Origin: Phymorhynchus buccinoides
Taxonomy: Eukaryota > Mollusca > Gastropoda > Neogastropoda > Raphitomidae
Reading direction: 5' to 3'
DNA: 64,000 bases
NCBI GenBank assembly: GCA_017654935.2
Contig: CM065682.1
Coordinates: 39,801,682 to 39,865,681 of the forward strand
Shown in pieces: positions 24,905 to 37,466 of the stretch. The first letter of the stretch is position 1. Every line of letters begins with the position of its first letter. A model generated the notes under the pieces. That model had not been told where the DNA came from. It saw only the letters and a list, made by a program, of their open reading frames with translations, and did no database searches. Position numbers and translations under genes: made by a program.

Positions 24905-25375
24905 AAAACACCCGAACCTAACACGAACCTTAACGCTTCAACTGTACCCCGGTTTGTAGAGTGGCACAGAGGTATGGCCTCTAAAGCGTGTGTTCGCCTG
25001 TGTCAAGCAAACCCGAGTTCGAATTGGTTACAGGGGATTTTTTCCTCTCACTTTACACTACTAGGCCTTTTACGGTTTCCTGAACGTGGGTTTTCGGATG
25101 AGACGATAAACTGAAGGTCCCGTAAGCCCAATGCAACTTAGCACACGGTAAACCCAGTGGCAACGAAAAAGTTGTCATTTGAGTCAGAACTAATCCCTCC
25201 CCAAGTTCTTCCTCATCAGTCACACGAAATCGCATGTAAAAGCAAAATAAAACTTGGTGGCGCGCCTCTGGCTGCGACGCGATTCAGCTGGGCGAAACCG
25301 AATTTCACAGAGACGCTCCGTGACTATGAGGATCCAATGCCTCAATAACCTAACCCTTACACTAACCCGAGGCCC
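24905..25375 (+). repeat. tRNA-headed SINE, copy 1 (error-rich)
   Basis: Same element as 55308-55735: a tRNA-like head with AGTTCGAATTGG (box B damaged), the GGATGAGACGATAAACTGAA core and the CTGGCTGCGACGCG tail. It runs directly into the 16-bp minisatellite. Confidence 0.65.
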
Positions 25376-26060
25376 CGGGACACACAGAAACGGGGAGACA
25401 TAGAGACGGGGGACAAAATAGATATGGGGGCACACAGAAAGACGGGGACACACAGAGACGGGGACACACAGAAACGGGGGACACACAGGAGACTGGGGAC
25501 CACACGTACAGAGACGGGGGCAAACAGAAACGGGGACACACAGAGACGGGGACAAGAGCGGTATGGGGGCAACAGATCGGGACACACAGAGATGGGGACA
25601 AAATAGATATGGGGGCAAACAGAAGAAACGGGGGCACACAGGATGGGGAAAACAGTACGAGAGCGGGGGCACACAGAAACGGGGACACACAGAGACGGGA
25701 CAATTAAGCGGATATGGGGGCACACAGATACGAGACAGCAGAGACGGGGACAGAACAGTGACGGGGACATAAGAATGGAGCGGGAACACAGAGACGGGGA
25801 CATAGATGATGGGGGGCACACAGTGACGGGGATACACAGAGACGGAGGACACATGTACAGAGACGGGGGCACACAGAAACGGGGACACACAGAGACGTGG
25901 GCCCAATTAGCGGATATGGGGGCAACAGATACGGACACACGAGACGGGGACGATTAGCGGATATGGGGGCACACAGATACGGGGACACGCAGAGAACAGA
26001 GACGGGGAGCATAGATATGGGGACACACCCAGAGACGGGGACACACAGAGACGGAGGCGG
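25376..26060. repeat. 16-bp minisatellite, copy 1 (error-rich)
   Basis: Units of about 16 bp, ACACAGAGACGGGGAC, with higher-order variants containing ATTAGCGGATATGGGGGC. Indels relative to 55741-56395 break the regular periodicity. Confidence 0.9.
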
Positions 26061-26098
26061 AGGAGTGAGGGAGTCGTGGTGGGAGGGGGGAGGGTGGT

Positions 26099-26524
26099 TT
26101 AGGTGTGGTGGTTGAGAGGGTGGCGGTGAGGAGGGGGAGTCTGTGAGGTCGATGTCAAGGGTATGGGGCTGTTTGATGTGGTACTACATGTAGTACATTG
26201 TAAGCGTCCAAGGTTACCTGTGAATCTCTGATAGCAGTCTCTGTGATAGCCAAGCTCTTGTTTCAGTTCTTCAGGCACTAACCGGCAAGAATGTTCCATG
26301 CGATAGTCAGGTGAATCAGGAGGTTCCAAAAGTCTACGTTTACAGATGCCCTTGAGCTTTGTAAGTTTGTTTTCAGGTTCTTTTAATTCAGACATGTATG
26401 TAAAAGTTTCAGATTTTGAATCTGGAAGTGAATCACATAAACTCGAGGCTTTTCCGTTCAAGATGAGGTGTGCAAAATCTGTGTGTTTTCGCTTTCGTGA
26501 CGCCATTATTCTTAGATCTGCCAC
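26099..26524 (-). pseudogene. Frameshifted copy of the uncharacterised protein exon (MASRKRKHTDF)
   Basis: The counterpart of 56435-56845. It starts MASRKRKHTDFA, shifts out of frame for about 20 codons and returns at SKSETFTYMSEL, then matches to HRDCYQRF. Paired compensating indels in an indel-rich stretch suggest sequencing error rather than a true pseudogene. Confidence 0.6.
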
Positions 26525-27599
26525 CCCTCAGCATACTGCCAATTGTGTTAGAATGGTATGAATAGGAAGATTTTTAATACAAGACGATTCTCAAGCAAAT
26601 CAAGGGTAATAAATGAAACAGATCTGCCAAAAGATTTTTAAGGATTCGAGCTATATTCCAGTTTTGGGTAGGGATGTATTTTTGCAATGAGACATACATT
26701 AATCGGTCCAAGACCTTCAAACTTGGCCTGATGAATCGACCCCTAATACATGGTAGTTTGTAACAATATATGTCCAAGTTAGGGAGTTTTTTGTTGATAT
26801 TTCTTGTGAGAGATGACATCCTCTTTTAACATGTAAAGACAGTACGTGAAGAACACGGTCACGGAAACCAAGTTATAGCATTATTAGTATTGTAAGTGCT
26901 CTTTGTATGATACGTATTCATTTCTATTACTAAACTAGGAAGCAAAATTAGTTCTTCTTAGTTTAATATCGCTTGATCTATATTGAAAATGCAATTGCAC
27001 GAAATGAGGTTTAGGGAGGTACCCTTGCGGCAAGGGCAATACTCTAAGACCAACCCAAATGTTTTGCTGCTAACAATGCATAAAGGATCAGCACAATCTG
27101 GAGCACATCGAGGACCTAAGTCGGTTAGCCCTGGGGGGGGGTGGGGGGGTGCAAGGAATCTCCCAACTCATTATTGGACAGTCATGATTGTGATTTTTAC
27201 ACCAAGGCCACTCATTTCTTATCATGACTTTTTTCTCCATCCTGTTTCCAAGTGCATTTCAGGGGTAGTCTCAGTGTCCGTTCATGTCGTTCTTTCACGT
27301 GATACAAAACCCAATTTTTTTTATATGGATTTGATTTCAGCAAATGAAACAATTTCCAGAACTAGATTTGAACATTTCTGGGGCATAACATGGTTTATCT
27401 TGTACGTCACATTGTTGCTAAATATCTTATCCCTAGTGCCTGTTGCTATATATAGTTTACTAAGACAGGGACAAACAGAGAAATACAGTGAGAAACCAAA
27501 ATAATGGTGTTCGCGGGAATCGAACGAGTAGTCCAAGGGACGCAATGCAGGGGTTGTTTCTACAGTACTGTATGTAACATCGTTTGGCTTATTTCCCTT

Positions 27600-27636
27600 A
27601 GACTGCTCTCTCCGCTCTCTCTCTCCCTCGCTCTCA

Positions 27637-27667
<31 letters not shown>

Positions 27668-28533
27668 TTCTCTCTCTCTTCTCTAACCGGGTGTGTCCCG
27701 CTTCTGAATGCCGAAGAGTGCGAGACGACTGAGAGACAAAACAGGAACAATGGCAATTCAGAAGTGTGTGATTCACAAGTCGGAATCAGAAGAAATCTTG
27801 ATGTGTGAGGCTTATGAGTATCCGTTTTAGAATATCGATGTGGTGATAGTGATGAGAAGGGACATGCTAATGCGCACACACTGTTTGTTAAAGTAGGCAG
27901 AAAAAGAACCTCTTGTGCGAGGAGCGTTCGACTTGCCAGCTGAGAAAAGGACGACAAGTCGACGACACTAAACCATCACGCCATCAAGACCCACGATGAA
28001 AGAGATTCTGCATTCTCTGGTTGAGTTGATTCGGCTTTACATGGATGTTGCAGCGTTCTTGGCCCCCAAAGCAACGTTGTTGAAACTGCGCCCCTTTTCT
28101 TCAACTGACAATGTGAGCGCTTGTTTGGAATCTGTGCTCACAAATTGTTTTAAAAAAACACACCAAGAGACAGTATTGCCGTGGGTTCCTGTCATCAACA
28201 GAATGTTGTTCGTTTTATGTTTCTCCCACCCCACAACCCAAATTGAAACGCGGCTTAAAAAGGCACTACTCAATTAAAACTTCAGACTTCGGACCTCTCT
28301 CTCTCTGTCTCTCTGTCCTCTCTTTGTCTCTCTCTCTGGTTCTATGTCTCTGTCTCTCCTGTCGGTCTCTCTCTCTCCTCTCTCTCTTCTCTCTCCTCTC
28401 TTCTCTCTCTACTCCTCTCTCTCTCTCTCGATCCCTGGCTCTTCTTGATTTCAGTAGCTTTTCATTGATTACGTAGTAGGAAGAATTAGAAAAAAACATC
28501 CGTCAGCCAGTTTCAGACACGCTTCCTCTCTCG

Positions 28534-28585
<52 letters not shown>

Positions 28586-28620
28586 CTCTCCAAATCAACT
28601 TATGCAGCTGGCTGACCATG
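27600..28620. other. Error-rich counterpart of 57940-58945
   Basis: CT-rich runs flank a frameshifted version of the 58058-58411 ORF (GACGACTGAGAGACAAAACA; CACAAGTCGGAATCAGAAGA). Nothing else recognised between 26525 and 29800 apart from more CT runs at 28295-28430 and 28530-28590. Confidence 0.6.
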
Positions 28621-29814
28621 TCTTTGCTTACATCACGAATAGGGGTTTCAGGTATGCAGGTAGAATCTTTTTTCTAGACGTAGGTGTTATGGCGTACTAT
28701 GAGTTACAGTCCACTTCTGTTGTAATCTTCCTGTTCACAGCCACTCCCTCCCATCCAGCTTTATCCCACTGAAAGTAGGAAGGAGTGTGGGCAGGTAGAA
28801 GCGGATAATGGTAAAAACATTTTTGCTTAAAGCGGATAATAAACCTGTAAAAATATCTAGTAGACCTATCACAGACTCACAGGTTTTTAAAGACCACAGG
28901 TCACGTGTCAAAATCACGGGTTCGCGTGTTTTTCTTCTTTAGCTGGTGGAGAAATCTTGTTTTGACCAGGTTTGACTCCATACAAATGGACCCAATTAGA
29001 AAACGAAACATCATTGTAAAGAGCAGCCTAATTGACGTGGAGACATTGTAAGTGGGTCACAGCTAACCAGAAAAAAGGATTAATTCGTGGTGCGTCAGGT
29101 TCCGCGGTTGGGTTTTTCTGGGTAACGGGACCCACATACAAAGGTCCCAACTTCAAATTGAGGGCTACTCTTTAAAGTAGCTGTTTTGTTTGAATGGGGG
29201 GTATTGTTATGGGCGTCACTCTGGTCAAAATAAGGAATTTCTACCAGTATAAGAGGGAAAACACGTGAAACCCGTGATTGACACGTGATGTGGCGGGTCT
29301 TAAGACTCAATTACACGTAATAATAAAAGACAAGCGCGTTGGATGAGGGGGGGGGGGGGGGTAAGGTCCGAGTTTGAAGTGTTCGGAACTCCACAAACTA
29401 GAAAATAAAAGAGTGACATCCGTGAATGCATGTCCGTCGTATAATGAAAACTTCACGCCAGAGCGTTAGCAAATAATAAAAATACATGAGTTCACGTCTT
29501 ATTCTCCCAGGAGAAGAGGCCCTCCAATACTTTTTTCATTCAAATTATTGTCAGCTTCTGGGACGAATCGTCCCACGTACACACCCCGAAGACATGTGGA
29601 CCCCCCCCCTCAACTAAATTGATCGCCCATAGTACATTATTGTACATCTTTGGGACATCAATACTTTAAAATCACAAGAAATGACCATTAATACCAAAGA
29701 CTTGCAAGAATCCTTATATTATTGCTACTCTGTTTTTTCATTCTAAAAATGGAAAGTAATATGTTAACGTTTAGTCTTCCGTGGGGATGCCGGGGCGGCT
29801 ACGCAAAAAACAGT

Positions 29815-31435
29815 TTCCCCATGTTATCTGGAAGTTCGTGCTTGGTAGCTTTCTCTAATTTCCCACTTCTCCTGTCTGGGAAGTTCTGTGCTTGCAGCTT
29901 TCTCTACGGTCCCCCTCTCTGTCGGAAGTTCTGTGCTTTGTCAGCTTTCTCTAATTCCCACTCTTCTCTGTCTGGAAGTTCTGTTGCTGTTAGCTTCCTC
30001 TAAGTCCCACTCTCTCTGTCTGAAGTCTGTGCTGTAGCTACCTAAATGCCCACTCTCGTTTCTCGGAAGTTCTGTGTTGTAGCTTTCTCTAAATTTTCCA
30101 CTCTCTCTCTCTGTCTTGAAGTTCTGTGCTTGAGGATTCCTCTAATCGCCCCATCTCTCTGTGTTGGAGGTTCTGTGCTTGTAACTCCTATAATGTCCCA
30201 CTCTCTCTGTTGGAAGGTATGTGCTTGTAGTTTCTTTAATTTCCCACTCTCTCTCTGTCTGGAAGTTCTGTGCTTGTAGCTTTCTTAATTCCCACTCTCT
30301 CTGTCGCGAAGTTCGGTGCTTGTAGCTTCCTCTAATGTCCCACGCTCTCAGTCTGATAGTTCTGGCTTGTAGCTTCTCTAAGTCCAAATCTCTCTCTCTG
30401 TCTGGAAGTCTGTGCTTGTAGCTTTCTTTACTGTTCCACTCTCTCTTTCTTGAAGTTCTGTGCTTGTAGCTTTCTCTAATTTCCCACACTCTCTGTCTGG
30501 AAGTTCTGTGCTTGTAACTTCCGCTGAATTCTACCTTCTTGAAGTTCTGTGCTTGTAGCTTTCTCTAATTTCCCACTCTCTCTCTCTGTCTGGAAGTTCT
30601 GTGCTTGTAACTTCCTCTAATGTCCCACTCTCTCTCTGTCTGGAAGTTCTGTGCTTGTAGCTTTCTCTAATGTCCCACTCTCTCTGTCCGGAAGTTCTGT
30701 GCTTGTAGCTTTCTCTAATGTCCCACTCTCTCTGTCTGGAAGTTCTGTGCTTGCAGCTTTCTCTAATGTCCCACTCTCTCTGTCCTGGACGTTCTGTGCT
30801 TGTAGCTTTTCTCAAATGTTCCACTCTCTCTGTCTGGAAGTTATGTGCTTTGTAACTTACTCTAATTCACACTCTTCTTCTGGAAGTTCTGTGGCTTGTA
30901 GCTTCCTCTCATCTGCCACTCTCTCTGACTGGAAGTATGTGCTTTTAAACTTCCTCTAATGTCACATCTTTCTGGAAGTTATGTGCTTGTAGCTTTCTCT
31001 AATTTCCCACTCTCTCTGTCTGGAAGTTCTGTGCTTGTACGCTTTATTAAATGTCCCACTCTCTCTCTGTCTGGAAGTTCTGTGCTTGTAGAGTTCTCTA
31101 ATTTCCCACTCTCTCTCTCTGTCTGGAAGTTCTGTGCTTGTAGCTTTCTCTAATGTCCCACTCTCTCTCTCTGTCTTGAAGTTCTGTGCTTGTAGCTTCA
31201 TATAATCTGCCACTCTTTGACTCGTCTTGGAGTTTCTTGTGCTTGTAGGGCTTTCTCTAATGTTCCCCACTCTCTCTGTCCTGGAATTTCTGTGCTTGGA
31301 GCTTTCTCTAATGTCACACTCTTCTCTGTCTGGAAGTTCTGTGCTTGCAGCGTCCTCTAATCTGTCACTCTCTCTGTCCTGGAAAGTTCCCTGTGCCTTG
31401 TAACTTCCTCTAATTTATGGCACTCTCTCTCGGAA
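29815..31435. repeat. 48-bp minisatellite, copy 1 (~33 units)
   Basis: Units of GTCTGGAAGTTCTGTGCTTG then TAGCTTTCTCTAATGTCCCA plus CTCTCTCT. About three times longer than the copy 2 array (61290-61848), too large a difference for read error. Units are noisy. Confidence 0.9.
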
Positions 31436-32018
31436 TCTTCCTTTTAGTGAGCCCTATTGCTTTTTATTTCCTACTATCTTTTTGACTTATTGGCCCACAC
31501 TTCTTTCTCCCTTTGGTGTTTTAAAAGATCCAAATAATAATTGTTTCTCCTTTGCGCTCCTCCGAAATCGGAATGTTGTCAAGCTGTAACAGGGTCAATA
31601 AGTCAGAAAGATAGTGGATCCCCACGGGGAGATTAGACAGTATCAACTGACAGGACAAATAGAGACAATTTTAGATTGGCATAATTATGGAGCGACTTAA
31701 AAGGAGAGACAAACATGTACGTCCATCACACACCAAACAGCACAATAATTAACCAACAGGTTCAGTTTTTTGCAACACGTTTATTGCAAAACGATTTGAT
31801 GATAACAGGCTAACAGAAATATATACATTTCTCTGCAACATCTTTACAATATATGACAATGTGAGTTCAAATCATGCTTAATTATAAAACAATGCACACA
31901 TTTATAAACATACAATAATGTCCGCATAAACATTATGCAAATCCTTCACTTAAACAGAAATACATAATTATTTCAGAAAAAAAGTATTGTTAGTGAATTA
32001 GTCTATCATAGTCCCGTC
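31436..32018. other. Junction sequence between copy 1 and copy 2
   Basis: AT-rich, with no match elsewhere in the window: after the 48-bp array at 61848 the sequence goes elsewhere. Contains TTTATTGC (AATAAA on the minus strand) at about 31770. No gene recognised. This is the physical join between the units and the best place to test the duplication. Confidence 0.6.
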
Positions 32019-32133
32019 AACAGCTATGGTCATCTCAGGATTGTCACCACGCATAGTTCGACCACGTATCACAGAAAACTATTGACCACCGGTTTAAATT
32101 TATCGGTTTAGAGGGCAATAATAAAACCACTTA

Positions 32134-32280
32134 AGGGCCAGCCACACGTCCACTAAAATCGCACGACTGTACGATACGATCATGTCATCTCGATGCGCCA
32201 ATCACATTTTGTTCTTGGAGACCACGTGATTGAATCGTATCGTACAGTCGTGCGAGCTTAGCGGACATGTGGCTGGCCCT
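32134..32280. mobile_element. 147-bp MITE with ~45-bp inverted ends
   Basis: Left AGGGCCAGCCACACGTCC ... CGCACGACTGTACGATACGA pairs with right TCGTATCGTACAGTCGTGCG ... GTGGCTGGCCCT. Absent from copy 1, where 260 bp including this element are missing between TAGTTCG and GTTTGACTC (near 882). Confidence 0.85.
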
Positions 32281-32629
32281 ATAAAGTTAAACAGAAATAC
32301 AAATTTAAGACAAACCAAATCATCGTTGGTTTGACTCAAAAGACTCCCAATTTGTGTACGTGTGGCAATATGATTGGAATAGTAATGCAGAGCATCGAAA
32401 CGAAGAATGAACACAATGATTTTATTGTTTACTCCTGGAAAAACAACGAGCGAGAAACATTAAGCTAATTAAACATGTATTTACAATTTTGAATGTATTT
32501 TATTCAGTTTGTTAGGACGCGGAACACACCACCATAACGGATAGTGCATAGTTTTCAATAAAGACGTTCATGTATGCCATCTTGCGTTTCTTGGCCATGA
32601 CTTCCAGATAGCAGAGAAGGCAGTGCTAT

Positions 32630-33010
32630 CCTGAGGGGCTGGGCCGGAATTGGTTTATAGTGAAGATGCCGTCCCCGACGGAACTATCTAGGACCGCTGG
32701 CATTCAGGAAGATTCCCAAAGCCTAATGTCTTTCCGTTTCGGATGAGACGATAAACCGAGGTCCCGTGTGCTCATGCACTTAGCACACGTTAAACCCAGT
32801 GGCACGAAAAAGTTGTCATTTGGTCAAAATTTACCCCCCTCCCTTCCTTTCTCATCAGTCACACAAAAAAACTCGCATGCCAAAGCTGTTTTTTTTAAAT
32901 TGGGTGGTGCACCTCTGGCTGCGACGCGCTCTCCAGGTGGGAGTAACCCGAATTTCACAGAGACGCATCAGTGACTATAATGCACCTACCTAATCTAACC
33001 TAACCTAATG
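32630..33010 (+). repeat. SINE-like element, copy 2
   Basis: Counterpart of 1190-1560, with the same GATGAGACGATAAACCGAGG core and GCGACGCGCTCTCC tail, and a few 1-2 base differences. Confidence 0.6.
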
Positions 33011-33062
33011 TACCAATTAGTTGCAGCTCTGAAAGCCAATGTAAATGCTTCCATGTTAAAGA

Positions 33063-33386
33063 GCCAGTCTTTCACAAAAGACTAAAAGGTACCATAATTT
33101 TCATTATCTTTTCTTTAGTGAAAAAAATCATTTATTGTACATCCCTTATTCTTCTTTCCTCCCAACTACACGCCAGTGTTTAGCAAATAACAAAAGATGC
33201 ATAGTTTTCAAAACTGATTTACAGACAGCCAGTCTTTCACATAAGACTAAAGAGTGCCATGAGTTTTTATTATTTACAGTGGAAAAATCATTTATGCACA
33301 TTCCCCATTCTACTTTTCCCAAACTTCAGGCAAGTGTCAGCAAAATAACAAAAGGCGCATAGTTATCAAAACTCATTTACAGTTTT
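33063..33386. repeat. Two-copy tandem duplication, ~165-bp unit, copy 2
   Basis: Counterpart of 1623-1945, starting GCCAGTCTTTCACA at 33063 and 33228. No gene recognised from here to 34250. Confidence 0.7.
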
Positions 33387-34254
33387 CAGAACACACAACC
33401 TATTTATAATTGAATTAGAAAGTAGGTGTTTTTAAGACAGGTTTATTATGTACACAACAGTAATGTAGTATTATTCTAAATAGAGATTGCTTCTTGCACA
33501 GATTTTCAGAGTTCAGAACGATCATAACATCTTTTCGGAAGGCGCCTCTTTTTTAAAAGGATTCGCAAACTTCTATTTTTAAGCAAAGTGTTATGCATTA
33601 AAAGTGTTCTTAAGTCACCATACTAATTTACAGGTTTTTGCTGACAAAACATAGTATAATATTGAGTATTTTTGAACCTGATTTACTAACACAATGTTTA
33701 TGTAACCTCCCTTGCAAACAAAATAACTTTTTATTTTTTATTTTTTAAACTTTCTAGTCAACTGGGACACGAAAGTTCCGGTTGGCAATATGTAAATAAA
33801 TCTGCACATATTTGTAAATAATGTTTATTTTAAAATCAGACCCTTTTCGATCCGATTTTAACAATAAAAGTTTTAAAAGTTAGTTTTTTAACTCACGGCC
33901 CTGGAATTTTGACAGTGGAAAAGTAACCGGTTACTTAAAACTCCAGAATGTTATTTTAACATACATCTTACCAATTTTAACCTCTTTAAGCCTCAGCAGT
34001 ACTATTAACAAATACCTTGTGCCTCTCCAGACATCAGCATTTCCAGGATTCGTTTGTATTATTTGGTGGAAAGTTAAAAATGTACAGGTCGACTGTCTGG
34101 TTACATACTCTGAGCACACAATAAATAACAACTCCTTTGCTGTTCTCTCATAAAATGTATTTGGACTCAACTGAAAGAAGACACTGCCGGAAGAAAAAGT
34201 TCCTCGCTGCCAGAATCAATTGTAAAAGCAGCATCAGTGGAGGGGGCGGTGTTA

Positions 34255-34446
34255 ACCGCCGTTTTGTCCAAATTCCGCCGTTTTTTGTCTATAGACAAAA
34301 CGGCGGGGTTAGATCCGCCGTTTTGTCCAAATTTTCTATTATGATTTGGACAAAACGGCGGTTCAACAATCCGCCGTTTTGTCTATAGACAAAACGGCGG
34401 GTTGGACAAAACGGCGCCCGATTTTGAACCGCCGTTTTGTCCAAAT
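34255..34446. repeat. Cluster of nested palindromes, copy 2
   Basis: The perfect 30-bp palindrome is at 34371-34400 (half-site CCGCCGTTTTGTCTA). The first palindrome has two extra T where copy 1 has an extra A. The hairpin and third arm are as in copy 1. Confidence 0.9.
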
Positions 34447-34531
34447 GAAAGTTGGAGTTATAAAAACTCATTCTTGACAAGTTCTCTTTTTTTTAAAAAT
34501 CTTTGTTAAATAAAATGAATAACAAGCTGAC

Positions 34532-35208
34532 CACTGACACTGGTCACTTTGGCCTAATTTTACCGTTTGAATGCTAATTAGTGTATTAGGAGATCATATG
34601 AACAATTGTTGATGTGGTTGACCAGTGGTCAGTGTCACTGACCAGTGGTCACTTTTGGCCTATTTTCACTGTTTGACTGCAAATTAGTGTATTAGGAGAT
34701 CAAATGAAATTTTTGTTTGACCAGTGTCAGTGTCACCAGTGGTCACTTTGGCCTATTTTCACTGTTTGACTGCAAATTAGTGTATTAGGAGTTCAAATGA
34801 ACAAATTTTGATGTCGTTGACCAGTGGTCAGTGTGACTGACCGGTGGTCATGGTATTTTCACTGTTTGACTGCAAATTAGTGTATTAGAAGTTCAAATGA
34901 ACAACTTTTGATGTCGTTGACCCAGTGGTGGTCAGTGTCACTGACCAGTGGTCACTTTGGCCTATTTTTTTAAAATTGTGGTTGACCATTGGTCAGTGAC
35001 ACTGACCACTGGTCAACCACATCAAACCTTGTTCATTTGAACTCCTAATACACTAATTTGCAGTCAAACAGTGAAAATAGGCCAAAGTGACCACTGGTCA
35101 GTGACACTGACCACTGGTCAACCACATGAAGAAAAAGTTCATTTGAACTCCTAATACACTAATTAGCATTCAAACGGTAAAATTAGGCCAAAGTGACCAG
35201 TGTCAGTG
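34532..35208. mobile_element. Foldback element, copy 2
   Basis: Same ends as 3088-3749 (CACTGACACTGGTCACTTTG and its complement) and the same inverted internal arrays, with one forward unit shortened near 34705-34740. Confidence 0.8.
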
Positions 35209-35229
35209 TTCGAGGGCTTAAATGAGTTG

Positions 35230-35900
35230 CTGGGAACAGTGTGGGTAGCATCTGGGACACTGGGAGTGTGGGCAGCATCAGGGATACTGGAAACGCTGTG
35301 GGCAGCATCAGGGACACTGGAAACTGCGTGGGCAGAATCAGGGACACTGGGAACAGTGTGGGCAGAATCAGGGACACTGGGAACAGTGTGGGCAGAATCA
35401 GGGACACTGGGAACAGCGTGGGCAGAATCAGGGACACTGGGAACAGTGTGGGCAGAATCAGGGACACTGGAAACAGTGTGGGCAGAATCAGGGACACTGG
35501 AAACAGTGTGGGCAGAATCAGGGACACTGGAAACAGTGTGGGCAGAATCAGGGACACTGGGAACAGTGTGGGCAGAATCAGGGACACTGGAAATGGTGTG
35601 GGCAGAATCAGGGACACTGGAAACAGTGTGGGCAGAATCAGGGACACTGGAAATGGTGTGGGCAGAATCAGGGACACTGGAAATGGTGTGGGCAGAATCA
35701 GGGACACTGGGAACGGTGTGGCCAGAATCAGTGGACACTGGGAACAGTGTGACCTTGCAACATGGACACCGGGAGTGGGAAATTTGTACATGGAACTTGA
35801 AACAGGGACACTGGCAACAGTAGATCTTGAAACAGGGACACTGCAGCAGGGACAGTGTGGGCAGAAACAGGGACATTGTGCAACAGTGTGGGCAGAAACA
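35230..35900. repeat. 30-bp minisatellite, copy 2
   Basis: Counterpart of 3771-4440, about 18 regular units and then degenerate ones. The minus-strand frame here (SVPDSAHTV) stays open for 355 codons (35163-36230) and is the same frame class as the coding tail. Confidence 0.92.
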
Positions 35901-35929
35901 GTGACATTGTGAAGAGTAGATGTCTGCAT

Positions 35930-36576
35930 AAGTGTGCTGAATCAGAGGACACTGCCTGGAAGTAGATGTCGCAACAGGTAGAGGGATACCTGGAACATTG
36001 TGGGCAGGTAGATTTCGATACCTGCGCTGAGTCGTGGGCACTGGCAGTAGGGATACTGGGAAAAGTGGGGGCATCAGTACACCGTGAGCAGTGTTTGGCA
36101 AGAGGCGCAGAATCAGGGACATCGGCAGCAGCAGATTTGGCAACGGACGCTGAATCAGGGACACTGGCAGAGGGCAGATTTGAACATCGACCTTGAAACA
36201 GGGACACCGGCAGTGGGAAATTTGTAACATGGCGCTTGAAACAGGGACACTGGCAGCAGTAGATCTCGCATCAAGTGCTGAATCGGGGACACTGCCAGAT
36301 GGAGATTTCGCAACAGGCGCTGAATCAGGGACACTGGCAGCAGTAGATGTCGCAACAGGCGCTGAATCAGGGACACTGGCAGCAGCAGATTTCGCAACAG
36401 GCGCTGAATCAGGGACACTGGTAGCAGCAGATTTGGCAACAGGCGCTGAATCAGGGACACTGGTAGCAGCAGATTTGGCAACAGGCGCTGAATCAGGGAC
36501 ACTGGTAGCAGCAGATTTGGCAACAGGCGCTGAATCAGGGACACTGGCAGCAGCAGATTTGGCAAAAGGCGCTGAA
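35930..36576. repeat. 42-bp minisatellite outside the gene, copy 2
   Basis: About 15 units, the first ones degenerate. It stops at GGCGCTGAA joined directly to TACAGTCGACACTG, the end of a MITE. Confidence 0.9.
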
Positions 36577-36935
36577 TACAGTCGACACTGAATCAGACCC
36601 GCTACCCCCTACACAAGTCCGTAGTCAGGCGCTGAATCAGGTAGGTTTGGTAGCGAAATGTTGTATTTTTATTCATTAAACCATCAAACGTTCACTGAGT
36701 CAGGGAGCACAATTTTTTAAGTAGTAGAGGTCAAATTGAGTAGAATACTACTCGCAACAGGTCTGCTGAATATAGCGAGTACTGAATAGACTGACCAAAC
36801 GTTGGCAATTGCGAGAGGCCATTACTCTGGAGAATATTTGAGTAATAAACTCGGTGTGAAAAGAGTTACCCTGCCAGTTAAAGGGGCGTCTGAATCAGGG
36901 ACATCTGGGTGTCAGATAGATTTGGTTCGACTGTA
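36577..36935. mobile_element. Second copy of the intron 11 MITE inside the array region, copy 2
   Basis: Matches 38621-39010 with small deletions. Ends TACAGTCGACACTG and GGTTCGACTGTA. It is followed, as in intron 11, by the 15-bp array. Copy 1 lacks this MITE at the corresponding place (5425-5430), so copy 2 keeps a longer piece of duplicated intron 11. Confidence 0.75.
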
Positions 36936-37118
36936 TTGTGATGATTTCCCCCTCCATAATACTTGTTAGCATCTCAATTTGGATGCAATAATAAAACGAG
37001 AAAGAAACCAGTGAGAACATAATAGTGAACAACGAACAGCAACCGTGTGCAATGGTGCGTACAACAGAACCACTTTACACGACAGCTGGTTCATTCACCT
37101 GCACCTTGTGTTGTGGAC

Positions 37119-37455
37119 CTGCACAGTTTATAGCTGCACAGTTTATAGCTGCACAGTTCATAGCTGCACAGTTTATAGCTGTACACAAGTCTTTGATAGT
37201 TTATAGCTGCACAGTTTATAGCTGCACAGTTTATAGCTGCACAGTTTATAGCTGCACAGTTTATAGCTGTACAGTTAGCTGTATAGCTGCATAGTTTATA
37301 GCTGTACAGTTTATAGCTGCACAGTTATAGCTGTACAGTTTATAGCTGCAGTTTATAGCTGTACAGTTTATAGCTGCACAGTTTATAGCTGCACAATTTA
37401 TAGCTGCACAGTTTATAGCTGCACAGTTTATAGCTGCACAGTTCATAGCTGCACA
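37119..37455. repeat. 15-bp minisatellite interrupting the 42-bp array, copy 2
   Basis: TTTATAGCTGCACAG units, then the flank 37456-37697 that supplies the stop codon and possible poly(A) signal of the WIPI-like gene. Confidence 0.9.
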
Positions 37456-37460
37456 GTGGG

Positions 37461-37466
37461 TTTATT
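37461..37466 (-). terminator. Possible poly(A) signal of WIPI-like gene, copy 2
   Basis: AATAAA on the gene strand, about 185 nt after the stop codon; the copy 1 equivalent is 5748-5753. It lies in the single-copy flank next to the 15-bp array. The same hexamer occurs in the related segment inside intron 11 (near 8060), so it could also cause early polyadenylation. Confidence 0.3.

Larger units (their letters stand above)
844..31435. repeat. Copy 1 of a ~30-kb head-to-tail duplicated unit
   Basis: Sequence from 844 recurs in the same orientation from about 32019. The offset is about 31.44 kb near 1021, about 31.80 kb near 11287 and about 30.4 kb near 25380. The 844-21594 part is close to copy 2, with scattered substitutions and array-length changes. 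The 22095-31435 part matches 52440-61848 but with very many 1-2 base indels. The 500-N gap and a 1.2-kb unmerged overlap lie inside this copy. It could be a real segmental duplication or a retained second haplotype. Confidence 0.9.
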
